From: JAGNXB01 sp942490895
GTDB taxonomy: Bacteria > Bacteroidota > Bacteroidia > Chitinophagales > Saprospiraceae
DNA: 64,000 bases
Reading direction: 5' to 3'
Assembly (NCBI GenBank): GCA_942490895.1
Contig: CALNZC010000013.1
Span: forward strand, 136,038 to 200,037
Under the pieces are notes generated by a model that was not told the origin of the DNA, made no database searches, and was given only the letters and a program-made list of their open reading frames with translations. Below are positions 9,490 to 19,624 of this stretch, piece after piece. Every line of letters starts with the position of its first letter. Positions within the stretch are counted from its first letter, which is position 1. A program made the position numbers and the translations under genes.

Positions 9490-9543
9490 ACCCAGAAAAC
9501 ACAATTCTGACCTTCTTTTTCACTTCATTTAGGAAATCCTCGC

Positions 9544-9572
9544 TTTGCTTCGGGTGAGGAGGCCTATTTTTG
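9544..9572 (+). promoter_or_regulatory. Bacteroidota-type promoter for UDP-glucose dehydrogenase
   Basis: TTTG (9544-9547), 17-base spacer, TATTTTTG (9565-9572), matching the -33 TTTG / -7 TAnnTTTG pattern. Transcription would start about 15 bases before the ATG at 9595. Confidence 0.55.
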
Positions 9573-9594
9573 CCGGTGAAACAACTTAAAAGTC

Positions 9595-10914
9595 ATGCAT
9601 ATTGCAGTAGTGGGTACGGGATACGTTGGGTTGGTCACAGGCACTTGTTTTGCTGAGACCGGTAATCATGTGACCTGTGTGGATATTGATGCGAAGAAAG
9701 TCGCTCAGATGCAATCGGGGAAGATTCCCATTTTTGAGCCAGGTCTTGACCTTCTTTTCGACCGAAACACCCGACAGAATCGACTTCATTTTACAACCAA
9801 TCTGAAGGAAGCTATTGAGAAGGCGGAGATCATTTTTCTCGCCCTGCCTACACCTCCCGGTGAAGATGGATCGGCAGATCTGCGTTATATCCTGGGTGTT
9901 GCAGATGACCTCAGTAAGTTGATCACCAAATACACGGTGATCGTCGATAAGAGTACGGTGCCCGTTGGCACCTCTGAGAAGGTACATGCCGCCCTGGCCA
10001 AACACCTTTCTGAGGACCTTTTTGATGTGGTGTCCAATCCCGAATTTTTGCGAGAGGGCCTGGCTGTTGAGGACTTTATGAAGCCCGACCGTGTGGTGAT
10101 CGGAACCAGCTCTGAAAAAGCCAAAAAGGCGATGCAGCATCTCTATCAGCCTTTTGTCCGTCAAGGCAATCCGATCATCTTCATGGATGAGCGTTCTGCT
10201 GAGATGACAAAATATGCAGCCAATTCCTACCTGGCAGCCCGGATCACCTTTATGAATGAGATCGCCAATCTCTGTGAACGGGTAGGTGCCAATGTCGATA
10301 TGGTGCGCATCGGAATGGGAACGGACACCCGCATCGGGAAACGGTTCCTGTTTCCTGGAGTGGGTTATGGTGGATCCTGTTTCCCCAAGGATGTGCAGGC
10401 CCTGGCGATGACGGCCGATCAGTACGACTACGATTTCCGCATCCTCAAGACTGTGATGGGTGTTAACGAACGGCAGAAAAGTATTCTTGTCGATAAGATC
10501 CGCAAATACTATAACGGACAGTTGGCCGGAAAGACAGTTGCTGTCTGGGGTCTGGCTTTCAAGCCGAACACAGATGATATTCGCGAAGCACCGGCATTAG
10601 CGATTATTGACCTGCTGCTCTCGGAAGGTGTGAAGATCCAGGCATATGATCCAGAAGCGATGGACAATGTCCGGGAATCATATGGCGATAAGATTACCTT
10701 GACCGAGAATGCCTATGACGCTCTGGACGGTGCTGATGCACTAGCCATTATTACGGAGTGGAGTGCCTTCCGATCACCCGATTTTGATGAAGTCCGCAAG
10801 CGGATGAAGGAGACTGTCGTCTTTGATGGACGAAATCTCTTTGACCTGGAAGAGATCGGGGCAGAAGTGCAATATTATGACAGCATCGGGCGTCATGTAA
10901 TGCGTAAGAACTAG
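9595..10914 (+). CDS. ugd: UDP-glucose 6-dehydrogenase
   Basis: 439 residues, cytoplasmic. Oxidises UDP-glucose to UDP-glucuronate with two NAD+ per turnover, supplying precursors for capsule, exopolysaccharide and LPS sugars. Visible motifs: N-terminal Rossmann GTGYVGLVTG (residues 7-16), PTPPGEDGSAD, VDKSTVPVGT, EFLREG, the central helix KYAANSYLAARITFMNE, and the catalytic Cys262 in GYGGSCFPKD. The third domain carries VWGLAFKPNTDDIREAP. Full length for the family. A good -33/-7 promoter lies directly upstream. The following genes (MORN lipoprotein, porQ) are in the same direction with a 27-bp gap and may be co-transcribed; no polysaccharide cluster is nearby. Confidence 0.97.
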   Translation: MHIAVVGTGYVGLVTGTCFAETGNHVTCVDIDAKKVAQMQSGKIPIFEPGLDLLFDRNTRQNRLHFTTNLKEAIEKAEIIFLALPTPPGEDGSADLRYILGVADDLSKLITKYTVIVDKSTVPVGTSEKVHAALAKHLSEDLFDVVSNPEFLREGLAVEDFMKPDRVVIGTSSEKAKKAMQHLYQPFVRQGNPIIFMDERSAEMTKYAANSYLAARITFMNEIANLCERVGANVDMVRIGMGTDTRIGKRFLFPGVGYGGSCFPKDVQALAMTADQYDYDFRILKTVMGVNERQKSILVDKIRKYYNGQLAGKTVAVWGLAFKPNTDDIREAPALAIIDLLLSEGVKIQAYDPEAMDNVRESYGDKITLTENAYDALDGADALAIITEWSAFRSPDFDEVRKRMKETVVFDGRNLFDLEEIGAEVQYYDSIGRHVMRKN

Positions 10915-10941
10915 TTCCAGAAATCATCAAAGGCTTATCGC

Positions 10942-11549
10942 ATGTTGAAATGGTCTCTTTTCCTGCTTGTCCCTCTTTTCCTTGCCTCTTGTGGTTCTGA
11001 TACAGAAATCGTTGAACTGAAAGATGCTGAAGGTGAGTTTACCGAAACGTTTGAACGACTGAAGAAAACCGGTCAGAAAAACGGTTTTTATCGGATGGTC
11101 TCAGATGACGGACTATTGATTGAAGAGGCCAACTATCTGTTAGACACATTACATGGCATCCGGAAGATCTATGATGAACTCGGTGTGATCCAGATCGAAG
11201 AAACCTATGATCATGGCCTCTTTTCCGGACCCTACAAGACCTATTATCCTGATGGCCAGGTAGAATTGGAGGGTCTTTATGAAAATAATGAGACCGCAGG
11301 TGTCTGGAAGAAGTACTACCCCTCCGGCAATCTGATGGAAGAAGTGGCTTTGGCCAATAACATGGAAAACGGGCCTTTCAAGGAGTACCATGAAAATGGA
11401 AAGATCAAAACGGAAGGCACTTACCTCGACGGGGATAATGAACACGGGGAACTCCTTAAATACGATGAAACTGGTGAGCTGGTCCAAAAAATGGATTGCC
11501 AGCGCGGGATCTGTCGGACCATCTGGACGAGTATGCAAAGCGCTGAGAA

Positions 11550-11553
<4 letters not shown>
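10942..11553 (+). CDS. MORN-repeat lipoprotein (YwqK-like)
   Basis: 203 residues. Lipoprotein signal with lipobox LASC at about residues 14-17. The body is a row of MORN-variant repeats of 22-24 residues (GPYKTYYPDGQVELEGLYENN, GVWKKYYPSGNLMEEVAL, GPFKEYHENGKIKTEGTY, HGELLKYDETGELV), the type called YwqK-family antitoxin in databases, although in Bacteroidota these are envelope lipoproteins with no shown toxin partner. Its stop overlaps the porQ start (ATGA at 11550-11553), so the two are translationally coupled. Role unknown. Confidence 0.85.
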
Positions 11554-12626
<1,073 letters not shown>

Positions 12627-12629
12627 CTC

Positions 12630-14099
12630 TTACATCCAGGACCGCCCGTCAGTTTCGATCCTGAACAACACGTACCGTTGGAGCTGCTCTGCCTGATCCT
12701 GCGTGAGGTAAGGAATAACCTCGGTACCTGCCGCAGTATGCAAGGTGACAGAATACAGTTGATGCCATCGTTGTACTGGCGTTTGGTGCAGCGACAAACT
12801 CTGTATCTTATAAATAGGCAAGAGCGTTGTCTCGGGAGTCAGCCAACCTCTCTTCAGGATCAGCAGATCCTGATTAAGGAACCATTGCCAACGTATTGTC
12901 ACCTTCCAGGCAAACAAGGCAGAAGTCAGACCCCAGATCAAAGCAGGCAGCCAAAGACTGAAGTCCAAAAAATACCCGGCCAGAGCAATGGAGACAGCAG
13001 GGATGATACCTGTTACGATCCAGCGTTTCCAGAAATAGCGGTGGTGGATACCCGACCATGCGCCATGACTTCGTTGTTCAGTGGGGAAGACCAGTCCAAG
13101 AATGCTTTGCAGTTGGTTTTGGTATAACCCTGGAATGGAGACCTGTTGTCGGCCTTCAGGGGAATCCGCTGTGGCTTGGGAGAAGTTCAGGTGGAACATC
13201 CCGAACATGCGCTGGATGGGGTTTTCGCTCCAGGTCAGCGACTGCAGTTTACGTTTGGTCACAACCGTCTCCCGAATGGTGAGCAAACCGGCATTCAGCC
13301 GGAACCGTTGACCCTGGACGTAAAGGGCGAGGTCAGCGTGTGACAGCAAGATCCGCACGACACTGGCGATGATCACCCCGACTGTCAGGATTGCACCCAA
13401 AGAGACCAGAACCATCATGGACTGAAAGGCTTCACCCATCTCTTCCAATTTGCCTTCAGGGAGAATATCCCATTGATTTTCCAGGTCGTCCAAAAATCCA
13501 ATGACGACTGCCAGGACGACCCCGATCGTCCGTAGATGGTTCTGACTGAGGCCCACTTTGACCAGGTCCATAAATCCAAGGGTGAAGAGCGGAGTCTCCG
13601 CTTCCTCTTTCACATCATGTTTGAACGCCTTCGTGGGATAGGCTGCGCGTTTGAAGAGCTTGGCTTGCAACTCCGCTACGATGTCCATACCAATGGCTCG
13701 AATCTCTACTTCCGCTTTGGCAGACCCCGCTGTTTCCACCAGCACTTTTCCTGTATGCGTGATCCGATGTAACAGGGTTTGTTCGACATTCAGACTTTGA
13801 ATCCGGTCGATGGGAATGGTCTTATTCTTTTTACGCAGCCATCCTTCTTTGATATAGAACGTATCCTCATCTATCCGAAAGGAAAAAAAGAAATGGTTGA
13901 TCACTGCTGAAATCAGCATGATGACCAGAATGCCTAAGATCAGGTATAAACCATATCCATTTTGATTTTTAGCGGGCTGAACAAAGATGATCAGGAACAG
14001 GGGCCACAATTGCCGAACCATGATCCGTCCATAATGCCACAGGATAAACAGAATGGCCCAGGGGGATTGCCGAAGGGGACTATTGAAATCCTGGATCAT
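12630..14099 (-). CDS. Bacterial PH-domain membrane protein (YdbT-like)
   Basis: 489 residues. Three PH-like (bPH2, formerly DUF304) modules each next to hydrophobic segments: TM pairs at about 15-65, 180-245 and 355-400, and the bPH2 signature FRIDEDTFYIKEGWLRKKNKTIPIDRIQSL at about 73-105, repeated as RLNAGLLTIRETVVTKRKLQSLTW and LLILKRGWLTPETTLLPIYKIQSLSL. Bacillus YdbT is the best-known relative; the biochemical role is poorly defined, though such pairs often accompany envelope-stress or transport functions. Last gene of the five-gene minus operon; its ATG overlaps the preceding stop by 4 bp. Confidence 0.88.
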   Translation of the reverse strand: MIQDFNSPLRQSPWAILFILWHYGRIMVRQLWPLFLIIFVQPAKNQNGYGLYLILGILVIMLISAVINHFFFSFRIDEDTFYIKEGWLRKKNKTIPIDRIQSLNVEQTLLHRITHTGKVLVETAGSAKAEVEIRAIGMDIVAELQAKLFKRAAYPTKAFKHDVKEEAETPLFTLGFMDLVKVGLSQNHLRTIGVVLAVVIGFLDDLENQWDILPEGKLEEMGEAFQSMMVLVSLGAILTVGVIIASVVRILLSHADLALYVQGQRFRLNAGLLTIRETVVTKRKLQSLTWSENPIQRMFGMFHLNFSQATADSPEGRQQVSIPGLYQNQLQSILGLVFPTEQRSHGAWSGIHHRYFWKRWIVTGIIPAVSIALAGYFLDFSLWLPALIWGLTSALFAWKVTIRWQWFLNQDLLILKRGWLTPETTLLPIYKIQSLSLHQTPVQRWHQLYSVTLHTAAGTEVIPYLTQDQAEQLQRYVLFRIETDGRSWM

Positions 14100-14437
14100 G
14101 CCTGATGTCGTTTAAGGAAGGCCCAGAATGGGCGCTGCTTTAAATACTCCGGGTCATTTTCGTGGCGATAGGCTTCCTGTTCAAAAGAGATGGCCAGATA
14201 GGCCTGCATGTGATCCTTACCGGTGATCCGATGTCCGACATATTCCAAGAGGTACAAGAGATAAAATGGCAAGATCAGTAATTCCAATTGCTGTGCCAGA
14301 TGGATGCGTTCATGCTGAAGTAATACGGGGTGAATGACCCCTTTCCTGGCCAGAATAAAGGGAAATAAGGCTATCGCCCGGTTGACTTTGGGCAGGTATT
14401 TCCACCACCATCCTCCTTCTATGATCAGTCCATTCAT
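14096..14437 (-). CDS. Small protein with HExxH-like motif, unknown function
   Basis: 113 residues. Contains QHERIHLAQQLELL (residues about 41-54), where HERIH fits an HExxH zinc-metallopeptidase core, followed by a hydrophobic stretch (LLILPFYLLYLLEYVGH) and EQEAYRHENDPEYL, whose Glu could be the third ligand as in gluzincins. The family is common in Bacteroidota as a hypothetical protein. It is overlapped at both ends by ATGA junctions with the two PH-domain genes, which implies stoichiometric expression with them. Peptidase activity is inference; an HERIH motif in so small a protein may be structural. Confidence 0.8.
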   Translation of the reverse strand: MNGLIIEGGWWWKYLPKVNRAIALFPFILARKGVIHPVLLQHERIHLAQQLELLILPFYLLYLLEYVGHRITGKDHMQAYLAISFEQEAYRHENDPEYLKQRPFWAFLKRHQA

Positions 14438-15009
14438 TCTTCTTCGTCCGATTCCTGCTGGATACGCCCCAGGATAAAATCTTTCAGTCGCTCCGCTATC
14501 TGGCGTTCGAGTCCACTAATGCTCACATCGCTGCTATTTTTACCCGCAGTATACACCTCCAGTGTTGCCAGGCCGTACATTTTCTCGATGGGCCCCTGCT
14601 CGATTTCACAGTGCTGGATACGATTGAACGGGACCACCGTTTCGCTCCACCAGATCCATCCTTTCTGAAACGTAATATCCCGTTCTCGAAGGGCATATTT
14701 TCGTGCCGCATAAGATTTGCGAATCACTGAGAGGGCGAAGGCAAATAGCAGAGAGAGGACAACCACAGGCAGGATAAACCAGTAGGACCAACCCTGAAAA
14801 ATAACCCACGTAGAAAGAGCGAGTATGCTGATGGCATAGGCGATGATATTCCGCCGAAATTGCCAGCGTAACCATTCCTTCGAAAGCGGATGATACTCTA
14901 CCTCTTTCAATTGTGGCAGATCCTTCGGATGAACCGGAAGGTTTTCAAAAACAGGTATCCCACCAGTGGATGGGTCGGACGGTTCGATCAACCCTTGTAA
15001 AACATCCAT
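14434..15009 (-). CDS. Bacterial PH-domain membrane protein (YdbS-like)
   Basis: 191 residues. Two adjacent membrane segments (about 53-95), then a bPH2 domain with the signature LRERDITFQKGWIWWSETVVPFNRIQHCEIEQGPIEKMYGLATLEVYTAG at about 107-155. This is the single-module partner normally found beside the larger YdbT-like protein. Its start lies 22 bp inside the end of the ABC permease gene and its stop overlaps the next gene by 4 bp, so the five genes form one translationally coupled operon. Confidence 0.88.
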   Translation of the reverse strand: MDVLQGLIEPSDPSTGGIPVFENLPVHPKDLPQLKEVEYHPLSKEWLRWQFRRNIIAYAISILALSTWVIFQGWSYWFILPVVVLSLLFAFALSVIRKSYAARKYALRERDITFQKGWIWWSETVVPFNRIQHCEIEQGPIEKMYGLATLEVYTAGKNSSDVSISGLERQIAERLKDFILGRIQQESDEEE

Positions 15010-16304
15010 TTGCCTAGTTCCTTCAAGGTCACTTTTTTACCGTACATCAAGATTCCAATCCGGTAGATCCGACCTGAAAGCCAAACAAAAAAGACCACTG
15101 TTGCCATCAATAACACCAGAGACAGGGCGATCTGCCACCAGGGAACATCGAAAGCCAGGCGAGCCGGCATCACAATTGGTGAGAAGAGTGGAAAGATCGA
15201 CGCCCAGACCGCCAGAGTACTGTGCGGTGTTCGCACACTGACCATCATGATATAAAAGGCGATCAAAACGGGAATGGAAATGGGAAGTGTCAAGCTCTGG
15301 CTTTCACCGATGTCATCTCCGACTGCAGATCCAACTGCAGCGAATAAAGAGGCATACAAGAAGTATCCCCCGATAAAAAAGAGGAGGAAGAGGGGGATGA
15401 TTACCCACCAATCGATTGAGCCCAATTCCTGCATGGCCATCATGACCATGCTTTGCATGTCATCCGGGTCCATCTGGGATGCGGCCATTCCCGGACTCTG
15501 CATTTGCTGAGGATCGAAACCGAAAACAAGATTGACCAGCACACTCACCAGGGGGATCAGGATGATCCATACAAGAAACTGGGTCATCCCAACAGCGCCC
15601 ACACCGATGATTTTTCCCATCATCAATTGAAATGGCTTGACGCTCGAGATCATGACTTCAACAATACGGTTGGTCTTCTCTTCCATGACGGAGCGCATGA
15701 TCATCATGCCGTATATAAATACACCCATATACATCATGATCCCCATGATAAAACCCAATCCAGCGCCTATTGCCGAACGCATAGAAGAGATATCTTCCCC
15801 TCCTTCTTCGATGGGTTCAGGGTCAATCTCCACCGATGTTCGCAAACTTTCTACCACCTGGGGATCCAGGTTCATCGTGGTGATCTTGTATTCCCGGATG
15901 CGACTGGAGACGGCCGATTCAATGGCGCTTTCTACATCCAAACTCAATTGATCGTCACTGTAGTAATAGAGCTTGTGTTCCTTCGCCTGAATATCGGAAA
16001 GCGGTGGAATGACCAGAACGCCATTATAATCTCCTCGCAACGTTTGTGCCTTCAATGTATCGAGGGAAGCCGTTGGAAAACTGAAAAAGGTATTGCCATC
16101 ATCTTTGATGGCCTTTTTCAGCATATTGTCCTGATCGACGATAGCGATCTTGTTGGCTTCGTCACTTTCGTAACTCATGATGAACCCCACAAAAATAAAG
16201 AAGACCAGAAAGGCCAATGGGGTCAGCAATGTGGTCAGAATGAATGATTTCTTCTGAACCCGGGAAAGGTATTCCCGCCGAATGATCAACCACAATTTAT
16301 TCAT
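14988..16304 (-). CDS. ABC-2 type transporter permease (NatB-like)
   Basis: 438 residues. Opens MNKLWLIIRREYLSRVQKKSFILTT, the usual start of NatB-type permeases, with TM1 at about 22-44, then a large extracytoplasmic domain (about 45-180) and five more membrane segments between about 185 and 425. Contains a Met-rich stretch MAASQMDPDDMQSMVMMAM. With the ATPase at 16301 it forms an exporter; Bacillus NatAB pumps sodium ions, but many Bacteroidota homologues have unknown substrates. The ATPase stop and permease start overlap by 4 bp. Confidence 0.9.
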   Translation of the reverse strand: MNKLWLIIRREYLSRVQKKSFILTTLLTPLAFLVFFIFVGFIMSYESDEANKIAIVDQDNMLKKAIKDDGNTFFSFPTASLDTLKAQTLRGDYNGVLVIPPLSDIQAKEHKLYYYSDDQLSLDVESAIESAVSSRIREYKITTMNLDPQVVESLRTSVEIDPEPIEEGGEDISSMRSAIGAGLGFIMGIMMYMGVFIYGMMIMRSVMEEKTNRIVEVMISSVKPFQLMMGKIIGVGAVGMTQFLVWIILIPLVSVLVNLVFGFDPQQMQSPGMAASQMDPDDMQSMVMMAMQELGSIDWWVIIPLFLLFFIGGYFLYASLFAAVGSAVGDDIGESQSLTLPISIPVLIAFYIMMVSVRTPHSTLAVWASIFPLFSPIVMPARLAFDVPWWQIALSLVLLMATVVFFVWLSGRIYRIGILMYGKKVTLKELGKWMFYKG

Positions 16305-17236
16305 GATGGGGTATTAAGCGGTTCTTCAATGATCAAGCCCTGTTCCTGCACTGTCTGGATAAAGATCTCGTTCAGGGAAGGCAGGATCTCCTCAAAACCA
16401 TAGACATAAACACCTGCATCCACTAAAGCTTTTAAAAACAGGTTTGAATCTCGTTCTTCTGTAAATCGCAAGGTGTATGAACCATCCGACTGATTGATGA
16501 TCTCCTTGCTCTCCAGAATACCTGCAGGAATCTCACCACTCACCTGGTAGCGAAACAGGTTCTTCTTTCGTTGTTGTTTGATCTCTCCAACTGCGCCTTC
16601 CAATACATTTTGCCCGCGATTGATCAGCACGATCCGTTCACAGATCTCCTCCACCTGTTCCATACGGTGGGTGGAAAAAATGATGCTGGCACCTTCTGAA
16701 CGAAGGTGATCGATCTCATCTTTAATCAGATTGGCATTGATGGGATCCAGGCCGGAGAAAGGCTCGTCGAGGATGATGAGACTGGGCTTGTGAACGACCG
16801 TTGCAATGAACTGCACCTTCTGTTGCATTCCTTTTGACAGTTCTTCCACTTTCTTATTCCACCAATCACTGATCTCAAATTTTTCCAGCCAGTGATGGAT
16901 GGCCTCTTTTGCCTGTTTTTCTGACAGTCCTTTGAGGCGGGCCAGGTAGATTAGATGTTCTCCCACCTTCATCTTCTTGTACAATCCCCGTTCTTCCGGC
17001 ATATACCCGATGTCTTCGGGATGATCATCATTCAACGGTGCCCCATTGATGAGAATACGACCCGTATCGGCCTGGGTGATCCGGGTGATGATCCGGATCA
17101 GGGAGGTCTTCCCTGCGCCATTCGGTCCCAGCATACCAAAGATGCTGCCTCTGGGCATCGAAAAGCTGACGTGATCGACAGCTTTGGTCGTTTGATAGGT
17201 CTTGACCACATCGGTCAACTCCAGAATATTCGCCAT
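16301..17236 (-). CDS. ABC transporter ATP-binding protein (NatA-like)
   Basis: 311 residues. Complete ABC ATPase: Walker A GPNGAGKTS (about 38-46), Q/E loop GYMPEERGLY, signature LSKGMQQKVQ, Walker B LIILDEPFSGLDP, switch His in STHRMEQVEE. The C-terminal 80 residues match the NatA-type accessory domain. First gene of the minus operon ABC ATPase - permease - PH - small HERIH protein - PH. Cytoplasmic, drives export with the following permease. Confidence 0.93.
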   Translation of the reverse strand: MANILELTDVVKTYQTTKAVDHVSFSMPRGSIFGMLGPNGAGKTSLIRIITRITQADTGRILINGAPLNDDHPEDIGYMPEERGLYKKMKVGEHLIYLARLKGLSEKQAKEAIHHWLEKFEISDWWNKKVEELSKGMQQKVQFIATVVHKPSLIILDEPFSGLDPINANLIKDEIDHLRSEGASIIFSTHRMEQVEEICERIVLINRGQNVLEGAVGEIKQQRKKNLFRYQVSGEIPAGILESKEIINQSDGSYTLRFTEERDSNLFLKALVDAGVYVYGFEEILPSLNEIFIQTVQEQGLIIEEPLNTPS

Positions 17237-17351
17237 TGACTGCTATTTGGTCGCAAAATAGAACTTGATAGACAAGCTCAGGGTGAAGAATCGAAGAAAG
17301 GAGCATTTGGTTCGATAAAAAGTCGGATTTTCCCTCAAATTCAGTTATTCC

Positions 17352-18290
17352 ATGGGTCTTCGTGTTTTATTTCTGATCAATCCTACCGCCGGCAATGGAC
17401 AGGGAGCTAAAACATGGGAAACAGTCCAGACTGGCCTCCCGGCTACCGGATGGAATTGGTCAAGCCGGATGAGCCAACAAAAAGGAGATCTCATCTGGAT
17501 GGCAGCAGAATCGAGGAAAGAGGATTGGGATCGGCTTGTTGTGCTCGGCGGCGATGGGTCCATGCATGAGGTGATCAATGGTCTTCTTGGATCCGATGTC
17601 GCAACACATCCAACACCTGCCTTGGCCCTGATTCCCTGCGGATCGGGTAATGACTGGTCTCGTACCTGGGGATACCCCCGAAAAATCAAGCAATGGTTTG
17701 ATCAGGCCCATTCCTGGACCTTGCAGGACCATGACGCTGGCACCTTGACTTTTCAGCGTGACGGACTTGAAGAAAAGGCCTATTTCCTCAATGTTGCCGG
17801 ACTTGCCTACGATGCCTGGCTGGTCAAGCAGATCGAGGCACATCCAGAAAGCAAGGGCCATCCTTTGATCTATTTGTGGAGCATTTTCCGGTATCTCCTG
17901 TCCTATCGCCCCCAACAGGCATGGGTCAGCAGCGGAAACCAATCCTGGGAGGGTCGTTTTTACACCCTGAATGCCGGGATCTGCCCGTACAGTGGTGGAG
18001 GGATGCGTGTTGTCCCTCATGCCGATCCAAGTTCTGGAAAACTGGCGCTGACCGTGGCAGGCAATTTGCCACTGTGGCGCATCCTCTTGAATATCTGGCG
18101 TTTCTATAGTGGCTCTATCGGAAAAGTGAGGGATGTATATACCCTGTTTGGACAGGAATTAGTGGTCGAGTCTCGAGATGATCAGCCCTTGTTTGTGGAA
18201 GCAGATGGAGAATGGAAAGGCGAGTGCCCCTGCCGCATTCATATTCTGCCCCGGGCATTTAAAGTATGGGCGCCGCCTCGTACCCCTTGA
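17352..18290 (+). CDS. Diacylglycerol/lipid kinase family protein (YegS/DgkB-like)
   Basis: 312 residues. Catalytic domain of diacylglycerol/sphingosine kinases: LFLINPTAGNGQ near the N-terminus, nucleotide-binding VLGGDGSMHEVINGL (about 62-76) and PCGSGNDWSRTWGYP (about 96-110). The C-terminal beta-sandwich domain contains NAGICPYSGGGMRVVPHADPSSGKL and DGEWKGECP. Phosphorylates a lipid hydroxyl, in bacteria typically diacylglycerol or a related lipid; substrate not determinable here. Convergent with the next gene (3-bp gap). Confidence 0.9.
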   Translation: MGLRVLFLINPTAGNGQGAKTWETVQTGLPATGWNWSSRMSQQKGDLIWMAAESRKEDWDRLVVLGGDGSMHEVINGLLGSDVATHPTPALALIPCGSGNDWSRTWGYPRKIKQWFDQAHSWTLQDHDAGTLTFQRDGLEEKAYFLNVAGLAYDAWLVKQIEAHPESKGHPLIYLWSIFRYLLSYRPQQAWVSSGNQSWEGRFYTLNAGICPYSGGGMRVVPHADPSSGKLALTVAGNLPLWRILLNIWRFYSGSIGKVRDVYTLFGQELVVESRDDQPLFVEADGEWKGECPCRIHILPRAFKVWAPPRTP

Positions 18291-18293
18291 AGA

Positions 18294-19580
18294 TTATTCC
18301 TCTGTTTTAGCAGGTCCAACCTTCCGGACCCAGCGATAGAGGTCATCATCTTCAGCATCACGAGTGGAACTGAAGTACCCTCCCTGACCATCCGCCTGCA
18401 TATAGAAGGTGATATCATCCAGGGGGCTATTAAAGGGACGACCCAAATTGATGGGGTTCGTCCAGACGCCAAAGCTGTCTTGTTCAGAAACAAACAGATC
18501 GTAACCGCCATAACCGGGGTGCCCTTTGGAGGCAAAAAACAATCGTCCATCCGGGGCGATCCAGGGAAATCCGTCATGACCCGGGGTGTTGATCCGATCA
18601 CTCAAAGGCGTTGCTCGCGACCAACCGGTTTTTTTCTGTTCAACGATCCACAGGTCCAGACCACCCATTCCGCTACCCCGATCAGATGCAAAAACCAACC
18701 ATTGGCCATCTGGGGAAATTGCTGGATGCATCATGTTGATCTCCGGATTGGAGAATGCTCCGGGCTGTGGTTTTGACCAGTTCCCTCCCTGGTCCCGATT
18801 GGAAACATAGATCTGGAGCGGGTACACCCCACGTTTATTGGGTTCCTGGGTGTTCCGGGTGAAATACATAGTTGAACTGTCCGCCGTCATAGAGGTATAG
18901 CCGACATTGATATTGATCTCATTGAATCGGGAGGTGTACCGCTCTGGATCACTCCAGGTAGAATCAGTGAGGGGTCGAGTATAAAAGAGGGCCAGGTAAT
19001 CTCTTCCCGTCCATTGAGATTTCTCTTTGAGCAGATGTATACCCGGTGATCGATCAGAAGTAAAAAGGAGCCCTCCATCCCAGGGCAAGGCGGCATGATC
19101 GTCTTCATCTGAATTGAAGGGCAGTTTTTCATACTCGGCATCCGGAAAATACGGTGGGATGGAGCCCACGATCAGGCAGGCATCAGCACGGATCAATGCC
19201 AGAGAGTCGGATGGCTCAGCTTCAGCATAGCGGAGGAACCATTCGCGTGCCTGGTCATATTTGCCATTGCTCATCAGCGCCTCGCCATAGAGGAACCACA
19301 TGTCTTCATTGACTCGATCTTCAAGGATCAAGGTGTCGAGCAATGCTTCTGCTTTGGTCCATGCATTGGTCAGTCGATAACAGGAGGCCAGTTTCTGGGC
19401 GGTGGATACTTTAAAACGAGACCGCAGGGCTTCTTCATAGATGGGAGCGGCTTTAGCGTACGAACGTACTTTATACCATTTGTCCGCTTTGCGCAGATCA
19501 GCACTCTGCCCTTGAACCACCCCAAAAAAGAGGGGTCCAAGGAAACTGAAGACCAAAAAGAATTGTTTACATTTCGACAT
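18294..19580 (-). CDS. TPR and PD40 beta-propeller protein
   Basis: 428 residues. Signal peptide 1-24 (VVQGQSA). Residues about 28-140 form TPR-like helices (YAKAAPIYEEAL, YDQAREWFLRYAEAEPSDSLALI). Residues about 150-420 are PD40/WD40-like propeller repeats (AISPDGQWLVFASDRGSGMGGLDLW, WIAPDGRLFFASKGHPGYGGYDLFVSE). This TPR-PD40 layout is typical of Bacteroidota periplasmic or outer-membrane-associated proteins, often with a C-terminal OmpA domain; here the protein stops before any OmpA domain. Similar in outline to the N-terminal part of PorE/SprE-linked proteins, but it lacks the OmpA peptidoglycan-binding end. Divergent from 19625. Confidence 0.87.
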   Translation of the reverse strand: MSKCKQFFLVFSFLGPLFFGVVQGQSADLRKADKWYKVRSYAKAAPIYEEALRSRFKVSTAQKLASCYRLTNAWTKAEALLDTLILEDRVNEDMWFLYGEALMSNGKYDQAREWFLRYAEAEPSDSLALIRADACLIVGSIPPYFPDAEYEKLPFNSDEDDHAALPWDGGLLFTSDRSPGIHLLKEKSQWTGRDYLALFYTRPLTDSTWSDPERYTSRFNEININVGYTSMTADSSTMYFTRNTQEPNKRGVYPLQIYVSNRDQGGNWSKPQPGAFSNPEINMMHPAISPDGQWLVFASDRGSGMGGLDLWIVEQKKTGWSRATPLSDRINTPGHDGFPWIAPDGRLFFASKGHPGYGGYDLFVSEQDSFGVWTNPINLGRPFNSPLDDITFYMQADGQGGYFSSTRDAEDDDLYRWVRKVGPAKTEE

Positions 19581-19624
19581 AGGAGCAGAATGCCTGACTC
19601 CTACAAACGCATACTACACCCGAA

